Shown here: piece by piece, positions 12,567 through 21,440 of the stretch
Layout: every line of letters starts with the position of its first letter
Numbering within the stretch: the first letter of the stretch is position 1
From: Ipomoea triloba
Lineage: Eukaryota > Streptophyta > Magnoliopsida > Solanales > Convolvulaceae
DNA length: 64,000 nucleotides
Reading direction: 5' to 3'
Assembly (NCBI RefSeq): GCF_003576645.1
Contig: NC_044920.1
Span: 12,647,433 to 12,711,432, forward strand
Made by a program: the position numbers and the translations under genes
Notes under the pieces: model-generated
Told to the model about the DNA's origin: nothing
Seen by the model: only the letters and a program-made list of their open reading frames with translations
The model's database searches: none

Positions 12567-13027
12567 CCATTCAAGGCATCGGATAATGAAACACCTTACT
12601 GATTAATACGCATGCTTGCAGTTTGAATTTTTAAATCCTAATGTTATGATTAGGGTTTATGTAATGTATGTAATATGTAATTTATGTAATAGGTGATTTA
12701 ATATGTTTGAGTATGATGGATTGCCTTGCTATATAATAGTTGTAGTTTATTTATAACAACTTCCCATAACTTGGGAAGCCGAAAAGATGGTTACTAATGA
12801 ATGTAGTATTTAATTACAACTTGAATAGTAATTCATTAATTAAGTAATCCGTTCCTAACAAAAAAAAAAAAGAAAGAAAGAAGGCTGATTGTTCCAAACG
12901 ACGTAGGTTTAAGTGAGTGGGAAAATAAAGCAATTTCATTGGCCTTCTATGTTAACAAATCCTTTACGCTAACAAACGACGCAGCTTCAAATGAGCGGAA
13001 AAATGAAGCCATTTGATTGGCCAAAAT
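12567..13027. other. Helitron 5' leader region
   Basis: Non-coding. It contains a duplicated phrase (AACGACG-[T/C]AG-[G/C]TT at about 12,897 and 12,972, each followed by a GAGCGGAAAA-like or GAGTGGGAAAA-like stretch and 'ATTGGCC'), a subterminal direct repeat. On the minus strand it leads from the Helitron 5' end towards the RPA1 exons and probably holds the promoter. No TATA box could be fixed. Confidence 0.5.
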
Positions 13028-13052
13028 CTTATTGCTTTAATATATAGAAGGA
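13028..13052 (-). other. Helitron 5' terminus (TC...)
   Basis: The minus strand reads A|TCCTTCTATATATTAAAGCAA, matching the typical plant Helitron 5' end (TC followed by a CTATATATTAAA-like stretch). The flanking A agrees with insertion between A and T. Confidence 0.82.
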
Positions 13053-13336
13053 TATATAATGTCTAAAAATATTATTATCATTAAATAATATAAGAAAAGA
13101 TATGGTGGATGCATGTGCATGGTAAAGTTAATGGAAAAGATAATGGAAATTATAATACTAAATGTATTTTTTTTCTAAAAAAATTGTATAATACAACTCT
13201 AAAAACACAATGTACAAAATGGTTAGCACTAAACATGGACATAAATTAGGAATATAACTTTGATTGAGATTTATTATGTTTCTAGATATGACTCATGGAA
13301 GGAGTGGTCACACTTGAACAATGGCATAAATATAAA

Positions 13337-13369
13337 TATACATACATACATACATACATACATACATAC

Positions 13370-13404
<35 letters not shown>
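13337..13404. repeat. (CATA)n-(TA)n microsatellite
   Basis: About eight ACAT repeats followed by about sixteen TA repeats. Confidence 0.95.
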
Positions 13405-13408
<4 letters not shown>

Positions 13409-13799
13409 AAAATTAGAACTAGTCCCCATGTGAGAATTCTAGACCTAGATTTGATTTCATAAGATCACACCGAATTGATCTTTGTTTTCAAGTGGGGGTA
13501 GTAGTATCTTTTTGTTTTTGTTTTTTGTTTTCTTTTTCAGAGTTTTATGATTTTGTTTCCTATTTTCTTAGATCATCACTATTGTGAATTGGAGATTCAA
13601 TTTCTTCATCAACGATCTAGTATTCGTTCATGAAAATTTATAAGTATTTTTTTATTTCTTTTGCTCTTTTTTTTTTTTTAGTATAATAGTGCCTATATTT
13701 TGTTGTTAGTGTATATATATGCATTTTGGGTAATATAGTTGTGCATTCGGTTGTGTTGGTTATGCAACCAAATGTTGTGATGAGTTGCGCAATATAATA

Positions 13800-14240
13800 T
13801 GTTGTTGTGGTTTGTGTAACCTGTGTGTGTGGGTTATGCAATGTATTTCAGTTTCATTTGTTCTCTGTCCTATTGATTCAAAGATCACGAGACATATCAA
13901 CGGGTTTAATAGACCCATGGTTCCAACGAGACTACTCAACGGGTTTATTAAACCACATAGGGAGCCAGTGCAAGCCGTTGTGGTGTGGTGTGTAAGCCGT
14001 TATTGTGGATTGTGCAACCCGTGGTGTGGGTTTTGCAACGTATTTCAATTTTATTTATTTTTCCGCCAGCTAGTTGAAGGATCGTAAGACATATCAATGG
14101 GTTCAATAAACTCGTTGGTCCAACAATATTACTCAACGGGTCTATTGAACTCGCTAGGGAGCCTGTGTGCTCGCCTGTGTTGGTTGTGCAACCGGTTATA
14201 TCGTGTGATTTGCAACTTGTTGTTTTGTGTTGTGCAACTC
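13800..14240. repeat. About 200-bp imperfect tandem repeat, two copies
   Basis: Blocks starting near 13,815 and 14,014 share the order: a 'gtgtgggtt-tgcaa-gtatttca' phrase, then 'agacatatcaa-gggtt', then 'ccaac-a-a-tactcaacgggt'. Divergence is about 20-25% by eye. Nothing coding is recognised. It shows weaker resemblance to 57,120-57,345. Confidence 0.65.
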
Positions 14241-14374
14241 ATTATTGTAGATTGTGCAAGTATTTTCGGGATTAGTTATTGGGCTCTTAATTTACTAATG
14301 TGCCTTTAGTTATTAAGTTGTGTACACGCCCTCAAATTCCGGGATTCTGCCATAAATTAAGTAGGATATGGGAA

Positions 14375-14490
14375 CCAGATAGCTAAAGAATTCTGTGGTT
14401 AAGCGTGCTTGACTTACAACAGTTACAGGATGGGTGACCAGACCAACTAGGAAGTAAGCATAGTGCAACGCCGAGATCCAACACAAGTAA
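14375..14490 (+). repeat. 5S-rRNA-derived fragment (Cassandra/SINE-like)
   Basis: The phrases GGTTAAGCGTGCTTG and AGGATGGGTGACC, followed by AGGAAGTAAGCATAGTG, follow the order of the 5S rRNA internal promoter (A box and C box) with mutations and an altered spacer. Cassandra TRIM elements carry such 5S sequence in their LTRs, so this may be a decayed LTR. The Tat element begins 21 bp downstream. A related copy is at 33,046-33,135. Confidence 0.65.
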
Positions 14491-14510
14491 GTCTACATAC
14501 TGTATATATT

Positions 14511-15040
14511 TGATACAGTAAATAGCACGAGAAATGTGTATACGGATTGAAATCAACTTTATACAAACTAGGGTCTAACCGACCATAAAGAGGGAAGAAT
14601 ACTGGGCCCAATCTATCTCGTCGAGCTCGGGGCTCTCTCTCTCTCTCTCCTTGGCTCTTCACTCTCCGGATCTGCCAAAAGTCCCATCTCCTTTGCATTT
14701 AATGTTGTATTTATAGTGGGCGCTAGGGGACAAATCTCGGGCTTCCGGCATGTGCAGCACATAGTGGGCATGCACTAAGCAACTATTAGGTGATTTAGGG
14801 CCGTCCACATGGGGCACGATGACTTCTGCTCACATATCTACTCGTCTTGCGATGAACCAACCTACCCAGGTCGGGGATTTACCATGTGACAAGTTCTTAG
14901 CAGATAAGTTGTAGGTAGGGTAGAAGAGGTCGGGATCAAGATGGTCGGGTAGGGTTAGGTCGGGGCAAGTTTAGGGTAATACGTGCATCAGTTACTGACC
15001 GTAAAATACGGGGTATTGTTCTAAGGGTTATTCCCCATCA
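14511..15040 (-). repeat. 3' LTR of the Tat-like element
   Basis: 530 bp. On the plus strand it reads TGATACAGTAAATAGC...TTCCCCATCA, and it is closely similar to the LTR at 25,294-25,775. It retains about 45 bp (near 14,870-14,915) missing from the other copy. A purine-rich tract adjoins it on the inside. Confidence 0.92.
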
Positions 15041-15056
15041 AGTTGCCCCCTAACCC
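15041..15056 (-). other. Polypurine tract of the Tat-like element
   Basis: The minus strand reads GGGTTAGGGGGCAACT immediately before the 3' LTR, where the plus-strand DNA primer of a gypsy element is expected. Confidence 0.6.
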
Positions 15057-15240
15057 AGGACCTGATTAGCTCTTGAAAAGAAAAGCCTAGGGCTACTTGC
15101 CCTATTGCTTGATTGGGTGTATTTTTTGTTTCGCTAAGTATCGTGGACTCGCAGCCTACCAGGCCGAAAGGCGTCCGCGTTGATGACAGAGGTCCTAGGG
15201 ATTTGGGCCGTTGACTCATATTGCGTCGATATGACTTCTC

Positions 15241-17845
15241 AATGCCTCTCCCCTATAAATAGGCCCTCCGGATCAGTTCTTCGCCACGCGAACTGTTCGT
15301 TCAAGGTCGGAGCCTCCCAAGCACATTTCATTGCCAACTTTTCTCAGTTGCAGTTTTCATGCTTCCCTCGCTGATTTCACAAGTAAGTGGCCATCTTCTT
15401 TTCTTGCACATTTTCCTAACACTTTCCTTTAGCAAGTCCGCGCCTTGGGCCTGGGCCATGTCTGGGTTATATGCAATAAATCGACCTCCCTTACCCTCTA
15501 GGGAGCCAAGATTTCTGATTCTGATAGCCAGAATGTCTCCGACCGGGAGTGTGCTGATGAAGTCGAGGTCGGCTCATTGGCGGCTTTGTCAAACGATACA
15601 GGAGATCAAGAGGCCAAAACGTCTTCAGCAGGCGTTGGAGGGTCTGCTCGAGCCGACCATTTGGAGGCAGAGAGTCATGCCCTCGCGCTCGCGATCGCTG
15701 AAGAAGCCGAGGCCTCTGGCCAAGAGAAATCTCCTCGGGTGGTTATTGCTGCCCTTACCGCGAAGTACCAAGCACTTTCTCCTACCTCCCAAGACGAGCT
15801 GATGTCGACTCTCCCAGCCCTTGAAAACATTCTGCCTACCCCAAGGCTCCCCCTTTCTTCGAACGCCCCTTCGACCTTTTCGCCGTCCCCAAACCGGGAC
15901 GGGAAGCTTTTATTTTTAAATAGCGAAGGCATTCAGCAACACAACTGCCTATTCACCCGAGCCGAGATTTATGAGATCTTTTCCCTTCTCACCGGTTGGG
16001 TGGATTTTAGGACCCACCAATCTCTAGGTAATATCATCTATCTTACCAAGGACGATTGGCTTGGGCTCCACCTTGATTCCGTAAAAGCCCCGCTCTCGTT
16101 TCCCTTTTCTCCATCCTTCTTTCCTTTCTTTAGCATTATAAGGTTTTGCCCGGGCATATTGTGCCAAATGCCCATCGGATTATTGCTTGTTTTCCCCAAA
16201 TCTGTGGTCAGCACGATTTCCCATGCGATGTAGAACTTTTTAATTTTCTTTTTGCCGTCCGCCCCATTTCTCTCAAGCTAGGAGGGGGGTTTCTTATGGT
16301 CCAATCTCGAGGTCACCATTGCACCATTAAACATAACCCTGACAATAATAAGGGTTGGAAAAACCGCATCCCCACCCAAACTCGAGCACTTAGGGATGTT
16401 GCAGCGAAGATCTCCGCTGAGTCGTATGACTATCGCATTTTCCGATCATAATCTCAGGCGTAGCTTCAACCCCCAGATCATAATCGAGAGGAAAAGTACA
16501 CACCGGAGCGTGTCTTAGTTACAGTCGTCGTTCCAAGCGTAGAGGTCCTTCCGACCTCCGCACCAAATCAGGGTTCAGAAGGTTGACTATCCACTATTCC
16601 TTCTCGCCCTGTTATCCTCAGGAATGTGTTCTTAGTAGTATTGGTCTGGGTTGTAACCATATCTATATATTTCTCTGATTTTTTGTCGTTTTGGAAATTT
16701 GTAGGGATGGTTCTCAAGAGAGGGTTCAGTTCTACCTCCACGGCTGTGCGTAAACCCTAACCTAAAGTCACCTTGGCGGGCACAAGACTGATCCCCCGCC
16801 GGTAGCCCCATCCGACCAGCCGATTCCCACCGGTCTACCTCTTGGGGCTGCTCAAGCGATGAATCCGGAATCAGACCTACCAGTGACCCGAGCTTATGCC
16901 AAGAGGGGAAAAGAAAAAACCACCGACCCGGAGGTGGAAGAAGTTGCCCCCCTTAAGAGGTAGAGACGGCCGAGCCCCTCTGGCCCTACACTAGTTCTGG
17001 ACGCCTTGCGCGAGGGGGGTGAACAGACAGTTTCTCTGCTCGGGAAGATCTGGACAAATGTTCCTTCCTGGGAAGCAATCATGGGGTTGGAGACCGACCA
17101 AGTGTGCGAGCAGATCGCCTAAGACATCCTTCGGGTAATTATTTCTTGAAATCGTATGATTTTCTTATCTTGCCCTCCTTTAAATCCGCTTACGACTTTT
17201 TTGTGCTGATAGCTCTCCCATATGACGACCGATCTTTTCTGTCGGACTAAGGTGACTGAAAACCTGGATAGAAAGGAAGTTGAGCCCCTGAAGAAGGCGG
17301 TGGCCACGAGGGAAACTCGGAACAAAGAGCATAAAGATATGGTCAAGGAGCTCGAAGGTCGGGTTGTCGAGGCCGAGAAGGAGGCTGCGACGGCGAATGA
17401 AGAGGAGGCTGAGGTTGCAAGAAAGATGACCAACCATTCAAGCCTTGCAGGCTTTTTTACCGGGACCGATCCTCCGCCGATTCATTCTGCCGGGCAGTCA
17501 TTCATCAGGAGGTCGGTGAGGACCTGACTTGGGTGTAGGGAAGTAGGCGCACACAACCGGCCGACATGTAATGCTGTAGGAAGTTTACACTGTGCTGAAC
17601 GAGTCCTTAAATGATAAGGACTATTCTATGGTGTTGGAGATCCTGCCCGAGGATGTTCCCAACCCGGTGTGTACATCTGCCGCCCAAACAATTGTCACCG
17701 ACCACACGAAGGATTCCGAAGGGGAAAGGGGCGCTGCTCGGGACAAAGTTTAGATCAGGGCTTATCTATTTGTCCAATTTCCCTTTTGACGATACTGGTT
17801 TCGGGAGCTCGGCTCGGGTTTGTGCTGAGCTCGAATTTACTTAAG
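15241..17845 (+). pseudogene. Antisense gene (aORF) of the Tat-like element
   Basis: This gene runs opposite to gag-pol, between integrase and the 3' LTR. A TATA box (TATAAATAG, 15,254-15,262) is followed by a leader and a plausible donor (CACAAG|GTAAG-like, about 15,380). Main open frame about 15,500-16,135: acidic start (SDSDSQNVSDRE), Ala/Glu-rich helix (ALALAIAEEAEASGQ), then LFTRAEIYEIFSLLTGWV and NIIYLTKDDWLGLHLD. Further blocks are a basic/acidic stretch and ALREGGEQTVSLLGKIW (16,900-17,130), a Glu/Lys coiled coil (LKKAVATRETRNKE, KELEGRVVEAEKEAATANEE; 17,220-17,440) and SLNDKDYSMVLEILPEDVP (about 17,600-17,665). Frame changes and stops between blocks suggest introns plus decay. Antisense ORFs at this position are known in Tat-lineage elements. 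The protein's function is not known to me, and no catalytic motif is seen. Confidence 0.6.
15254..15262 (+). promoter_or_regulatory. TATA box of the antisense gene
   Basis: TATAAATAG in a C-rich context, about 100 bp before the putative leader-exon donor. It lies 214 bp inside the 3' LTR boundary, so it is separate from the LTR promoter and points the other way. Confidence 0.55.
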
Positions 17846-18015
17846 TGTACTTTGTTTTAACGATTTTTGTTTTTTGTTTCGTTATTCTTGCTCAGTTTTG
17901 CTTATTTGTCGTAAACCTGCTTTAATTATTTTTGTTTGATCTTACTTATTCAATCCAGAAGTCGGCTTTAGATCTTCTCGATTCGTTTAAGGCCCGTGGT
18001 GGGCGCTGTTCTTCT

Positions 18016-18174
18016 TAGGGGTGAGCGAAAAAATCGGAAAATCGATAAAACCAATAACCGATAACCGAACCGATCGAAAATTTCGATTATCGGTTATAAG
18101 GGCAAAAAAATTTCGGTTATTCGGCCATTCGGTTATTGCTAGTTCAAAACCGCGGTCACCGAATAACCGACACC

Positions 18175-18223
<49 letters not shown>

Positions 18224-18713
18224 TATATATATATGTTATATAATTATATATTAATAAATATTTTATATATATTACACAGTAAGCAATTTCAATTTACTGT
18301 TTAGTTTATTAAATTTACTATTTAGTTTATTAAGTTTACACAGTAAGCAATTTATTAAGTTTATTAATAAGTTTTAGTTTTTTAAGTTAGTTAAACATAC
18401 TTATTACTTAGTATTATATGTTTGGTTTTTGGACTTTGCAGTGTCGTATTATATGTTTGGAGTTTGAACATTGCAGTGTGGCAGTTTGGAATGGAATTTA
18501 AATAATTTTATAATATTTATATTGATGTTAGTATGTTACAGAATTTTGGTTTTTCGGTTATCGAAATAGCCGGCCGAAACCAACGTGTTCGGTTTCGGTC
18601 GGTTATGTGTGTATAGTCGGTCGGTTTCGGTCGGTTATGAGTCTTCAAAAAATGCTTTCGGTTATTCGGTTATCGGTCGGTTATTGACCGTAACCGACCG
18701 ATGCTCACCCCTA
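18016..18713. mobile_element. hAT-type miniature element, CGGTTAT-rich
   Basis: 698 bp. The termini TAGGGGTGAGC and GCTCACCCCTA are exact inverted repeats. Flanking 8-mers GTTCTTCT (18,008-18,015) and GATCTTCT (18,714-18,721) differ at one base. The interior has clustered inverted CGGTTAT/ATAACCG motifs and a (TA)n tract at 18,178-18,260. It has no coding capacity. It sits in the 81-bp repeat array of the Tat-like element. Confidence 0.88.
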
Positions 18714-18733
18714 GATCTTCTCGATTAGGAGTT

Positions 18734-19600
18734 TGGATATTCTCGATCCGTTAAGGCCCATGGTCGCGCACCTCGATCCGGAGATCGGTGCTGATCTTCT
18801 CGATCAAGAGTTAGATCTTCTCAATCCGTTAAGGCTCATGGCCGAACACCTCGATCTGGAGATCGACGCTGATCTTCTCGATGCTGATCTTCTCGATCAG
18901 GAGTTAGATCTTCTCAATCCATTAAGGCCCATGGTCGGGCACCTCGATCTGGAGATCGGCGCTGATCTTCTCGATCAAGAGCATAGTTGAAAAAATCGCT
19001 AGGCGCTCCCTAGGCGCTCAGGGAGCGCCTAGCGCCTAGGACGCCTAGCCGGGGATTAATCGGCGACTAGGCGTCCGTGTATTTTTTTTATTTTTTTAAA
19101 ATTTGTTTAAGTATTTTTAATTTTTTAAAGACTAATAATTATAAATTATATAATACTTTAATAGTTAATACTAAAATATTAAATATTAACCTAAAAATAT
19201 CTAAAGTTTGTACAATTTAGGATTATTTCGCTCAAAACGATGTTGTTTTGAGTGAAATAACCCATTAAAAAAAAAAGAATAATAGTTAATTGACCGACTA
19301 GAAGGCCTAATCGATGCCTAGTCGGTCTAGTCGACGCCTAGGCGGTCAGCGCCTAAGCGGCCTAGGCGGTGCTTTAGCGGAGCTTAGGCGGCCTAGGCGG
19401 TCGCCTAGCCGGCCAGACGCCTAGACCACTATTTAATGTGATCCGCTAGGCAGTCGACCAGCGCCTAGCGCCTAGGCGGGGATTAATCGGCACCTAGGCA
19501 GGATTTTTGCAACACTGATCAAGAGTTAGATCTTCTTGATCCGTTAAGGCCCATAGTCGGGCACCTCAATCCAGAGATCGGTGTTGATCTTTGATCAGAA
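18734..19600. repeat. 81-bp tandem repeat array in the Tat 3' region
   Basis: Four units share 'CTCGATCCGTTAAGGCCCAT', 'GCACCTCGAT', 'GGAGATCGG' and 'GCTGATCTTCTCGATCA'. They start near 18,734, 18,812, 18,908 and 19,529, the last after a nested hAT insertion. A diverged partial unit lies at 17,965-18,015. One unit carries a 15-bp internal duplication (GCTGATCTTCTCGAT). Tandem arrays in the 3' untranslated region are a known trait of Tat-lineage elements. Because 81 is divisible by three, an open frame persists (18,733-18,990), but it need not be coding. Confidence 0.85.
18982..19517. mobile_element. hAT-type miniature element, GCCTAGGCG-rich
   Basis: 536 bp. The terminal inverted repeats CATAGTTGAAAAAATCG and (complement of the right end) CAGTGTTGCAAAAATCC lie between perfect 8-bp duplications ATCAAGAG (18,974-18,981; 19,518-19,525). 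The GC-rich interior is built of palindromic CGCCTAGGCG motifs at both ends around an AT-rich centre. The duplication is taken from the 81-bp repeat, so the insertion post-dates the array. Confidence 0.9.
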
Positions 19601-19759
19601 GTTTGGAACTTAAAATTTTGGGACAAGAGTTTTCAAATTCATTTAATCATAACTTGCATACATTCACTCGAGATCGTACTTAATGATAAAACAAGGCTAG
19701 GTTTTCTAAATTCTAGATCCGGTCCACCTGTCATCCAGTGGTCGTCTGTAACTTATAAG

Positions 19760-20900
19760 TCCCTGGCCTAAGGACTGCTGCGACGACATACGATCCTTCC
19801 CAACTTTGGGCCAACTTCCTGCCCTCTTGAGGTTGTTGGCCTCCCGCTTGCGGAGGACATAATTGCCTACCTAGAAGTACCTAGGTAGGACTCGAGAATC
19901 GTGATGTGTCTTCACCTTTTGCTGATATCCTACAATCCTTCGGGCTGTTAATTGTCTTCGCTCTTCTAAGGTGTCTAGATCGGTAGCCATGAATGTCTCG
20001 TTGCTGCTTGTCAAATTCCCTCTCCTGGGCGGTCGGGACCCATGCCTTAATTGGAAGTCTCGCATCGGCACCATAGATAGCGAAGGGGGTTTCTTTCGTG
20101 GCCTCCCAAGGGGTAGTTTGGTAGGCCCATAATATGAACGGCAATTCTTCGGCCCAATTCCGACCTTGAAAATCAAGCTTCTTCTTGAGACCGTCTAGGA
20201 TGGTTTGGTTGGCGTTTTCGACCTGTCCATTTCCCTAGGGGTATGCTACCGAAGTCCTCGTGGATTGGGTCCCGATGGTTGCTAAAAAAATTTGGAAGGA
20301 CATGCTCTCAATCCTGGTGACCAGCTAGACAGGCACCCAAAGCGGGAGACGACGTTTTGTCACAAGAATTTTTCGCATTGTTGGGCAGTGATGGTGGCCA
20401 ATGGCTTCGCTTCTATCCATTTCGAGAAGTAATCTATGGCGACAATTATGAACTTCATCCGGCCTGATAGCTTAGGAAAGGGTCCTAAGACGTCTACTCC
20501 CCACCTTGTGAATGGGATGGTTGAACTGACCGGCTTGTAAAAGGTGGCCAGGCGCCTTGGGGTTTTGGCGAAATGCTAGCAAGATTCGCGTTTCTTCGAT
20601 AGCTCTTCATAGTCAAGCTGGATTGAAGGCCAATAATACCCTATTAGCATGATTCGCTAAGCTAAGGTCGACTACCCTGATGTGCCGAGCATATGCTAGA
20701 GTGGAGCTCGGTCATTACAATGTCTACTTCGAATGAGTTGAGGCATCTCATTAATGGCACCCCATACGACCGTCGGTATAACTTCTAATCGACAACCTGA
20801 AATCCGGGGGCTCGCAGCTTAACCATTCGCGCCCAGTTCTCGTCCTCAGGGAGTTGGCCCGTTTGTAAGTATTTCATAAGATCGGATATCCAATTGTCTT
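19760..20900 (-). pseudogene. Tat-like integrase
   Basis: The minus strand shows the integrase core: GVDVLGPFPKLSGRMKF and AIDYFSKWIEAKPLA (about 20,500-20,395), containing the first acidic residues of the catalytic triad. The end region (ILWAYQTTPWEATKETPFA, YGADARLPI; 20,140-20,040) follows. Several stops and frame changes interrupt it. The enzyme would insert the cDNA copy into the genome; this copy is dead. Confidence 0.85.
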
Positions 20901-20921
20901 CTTCACTGACCGGTGTGACCT

Positions 20922-21440
20922 TTAGCAGGTCGATGCAAGTGGTCGGTACTTCCATAATTTGGGCGATTTTGAAATATGCTCAGGGGCCTGATGGACGAGT
21001 TTTGATAGGATGTCAGCGTCGGCGTTATCGGAGCGCGGGACATGCTGCACTCTGTAGGAACGAAAGTTGCTCAGCTCTTCCACCGCGCGATCGCGGTACT
21101 GAATCAATTGGTAGCTCTTAGCTTCCTAGTTTCCCAGGACCTGGCCGACTATCAAGGCGGAATCTATAGAGATTTTTACCGATGTTGATCCAAGTGTTTT
21201 TGTCCGATTTATGCTAGCTAAGAATGCCTCGTATTCGGCTTCATTGTTGGTGGGAGAAAATTGAGAGATGAGTGCATAGTATAACTTGAAACCTTTCGGG
21301 TTGGTAATGGCCATGCCCCCACTTGACCCCCTTTTTGCTACTTGAACCATCTATAGCAACTTCCCATACCTGATCGTCCGGGTCGGGGCTGACCCTACCA
21401 TCCATCTCCCGCGCCGTGCACTCAACTAGAAAATCAGCAA
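20922..21440 (-). pseudogene. Second (archaeal-type) RNase H of the Tat-like element
   Basis: The minus strand reads WEVAIDGSSSKKG (21,380-21,340) with the first catalytic Asp. After a frameshift come GGMAITNPKGFKLYYALI and SPTNNEAEYEAFLASI (about 21,310-21,205) with the catalytic Glu, then VEELSNFRSYRVQHVPRSDN (21,080-21,030). The NNEAEYEA motif distinguishes this domain from the native RNase H next to the RT and supports a Tat-lineage assignment. Confidence 0.82.

Larger units (their letters stand above)
597..13052 (-). mobile_element. Autonomous-type Helitron carrying Rep/helicase and RPA1-like genes
   Basis: On the minus strand the element begins with TCCTTCTATATATTAAAGC at 13,052, preceded by A as Helitrons require. 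It ends with the hairpin CGTGC-ATC-GCACG followed by GGTGCAATA and the terminal CTAG at 600-597. Between the ends lie, in 5' to 3' order, an RPA1-like gene, a run of duplicated small exons, and a Rep/Pif1-helicase gene. This is the gene set of autonomous plant Helitrons. The base after CTAG is G rather than the expected T, so the 3' junction has either mutated or is one of several ends. A hAT-type insertion (8,878-9,619) and long TA/TG repeats expanded it later. Nonsense and frameshift changes in Rep/helicase make it non-functional today. Confidence 0.85.

Noticed and set aside
14375..14490. Functional 5S rRNA gene
   Set aside because: Only parts of the 5S internal promoter are present, with altered spacing and an incomplete 5' half; read as a mobile-element remnant.
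18733..18990. Open frame with 27-residue Leu/Asp repeats as a novel repeat protein
   Set aside because: Explained by the 81-bp tandem array in the Tat 3' region, whose period is a multiple of three; no independent coding evidence.
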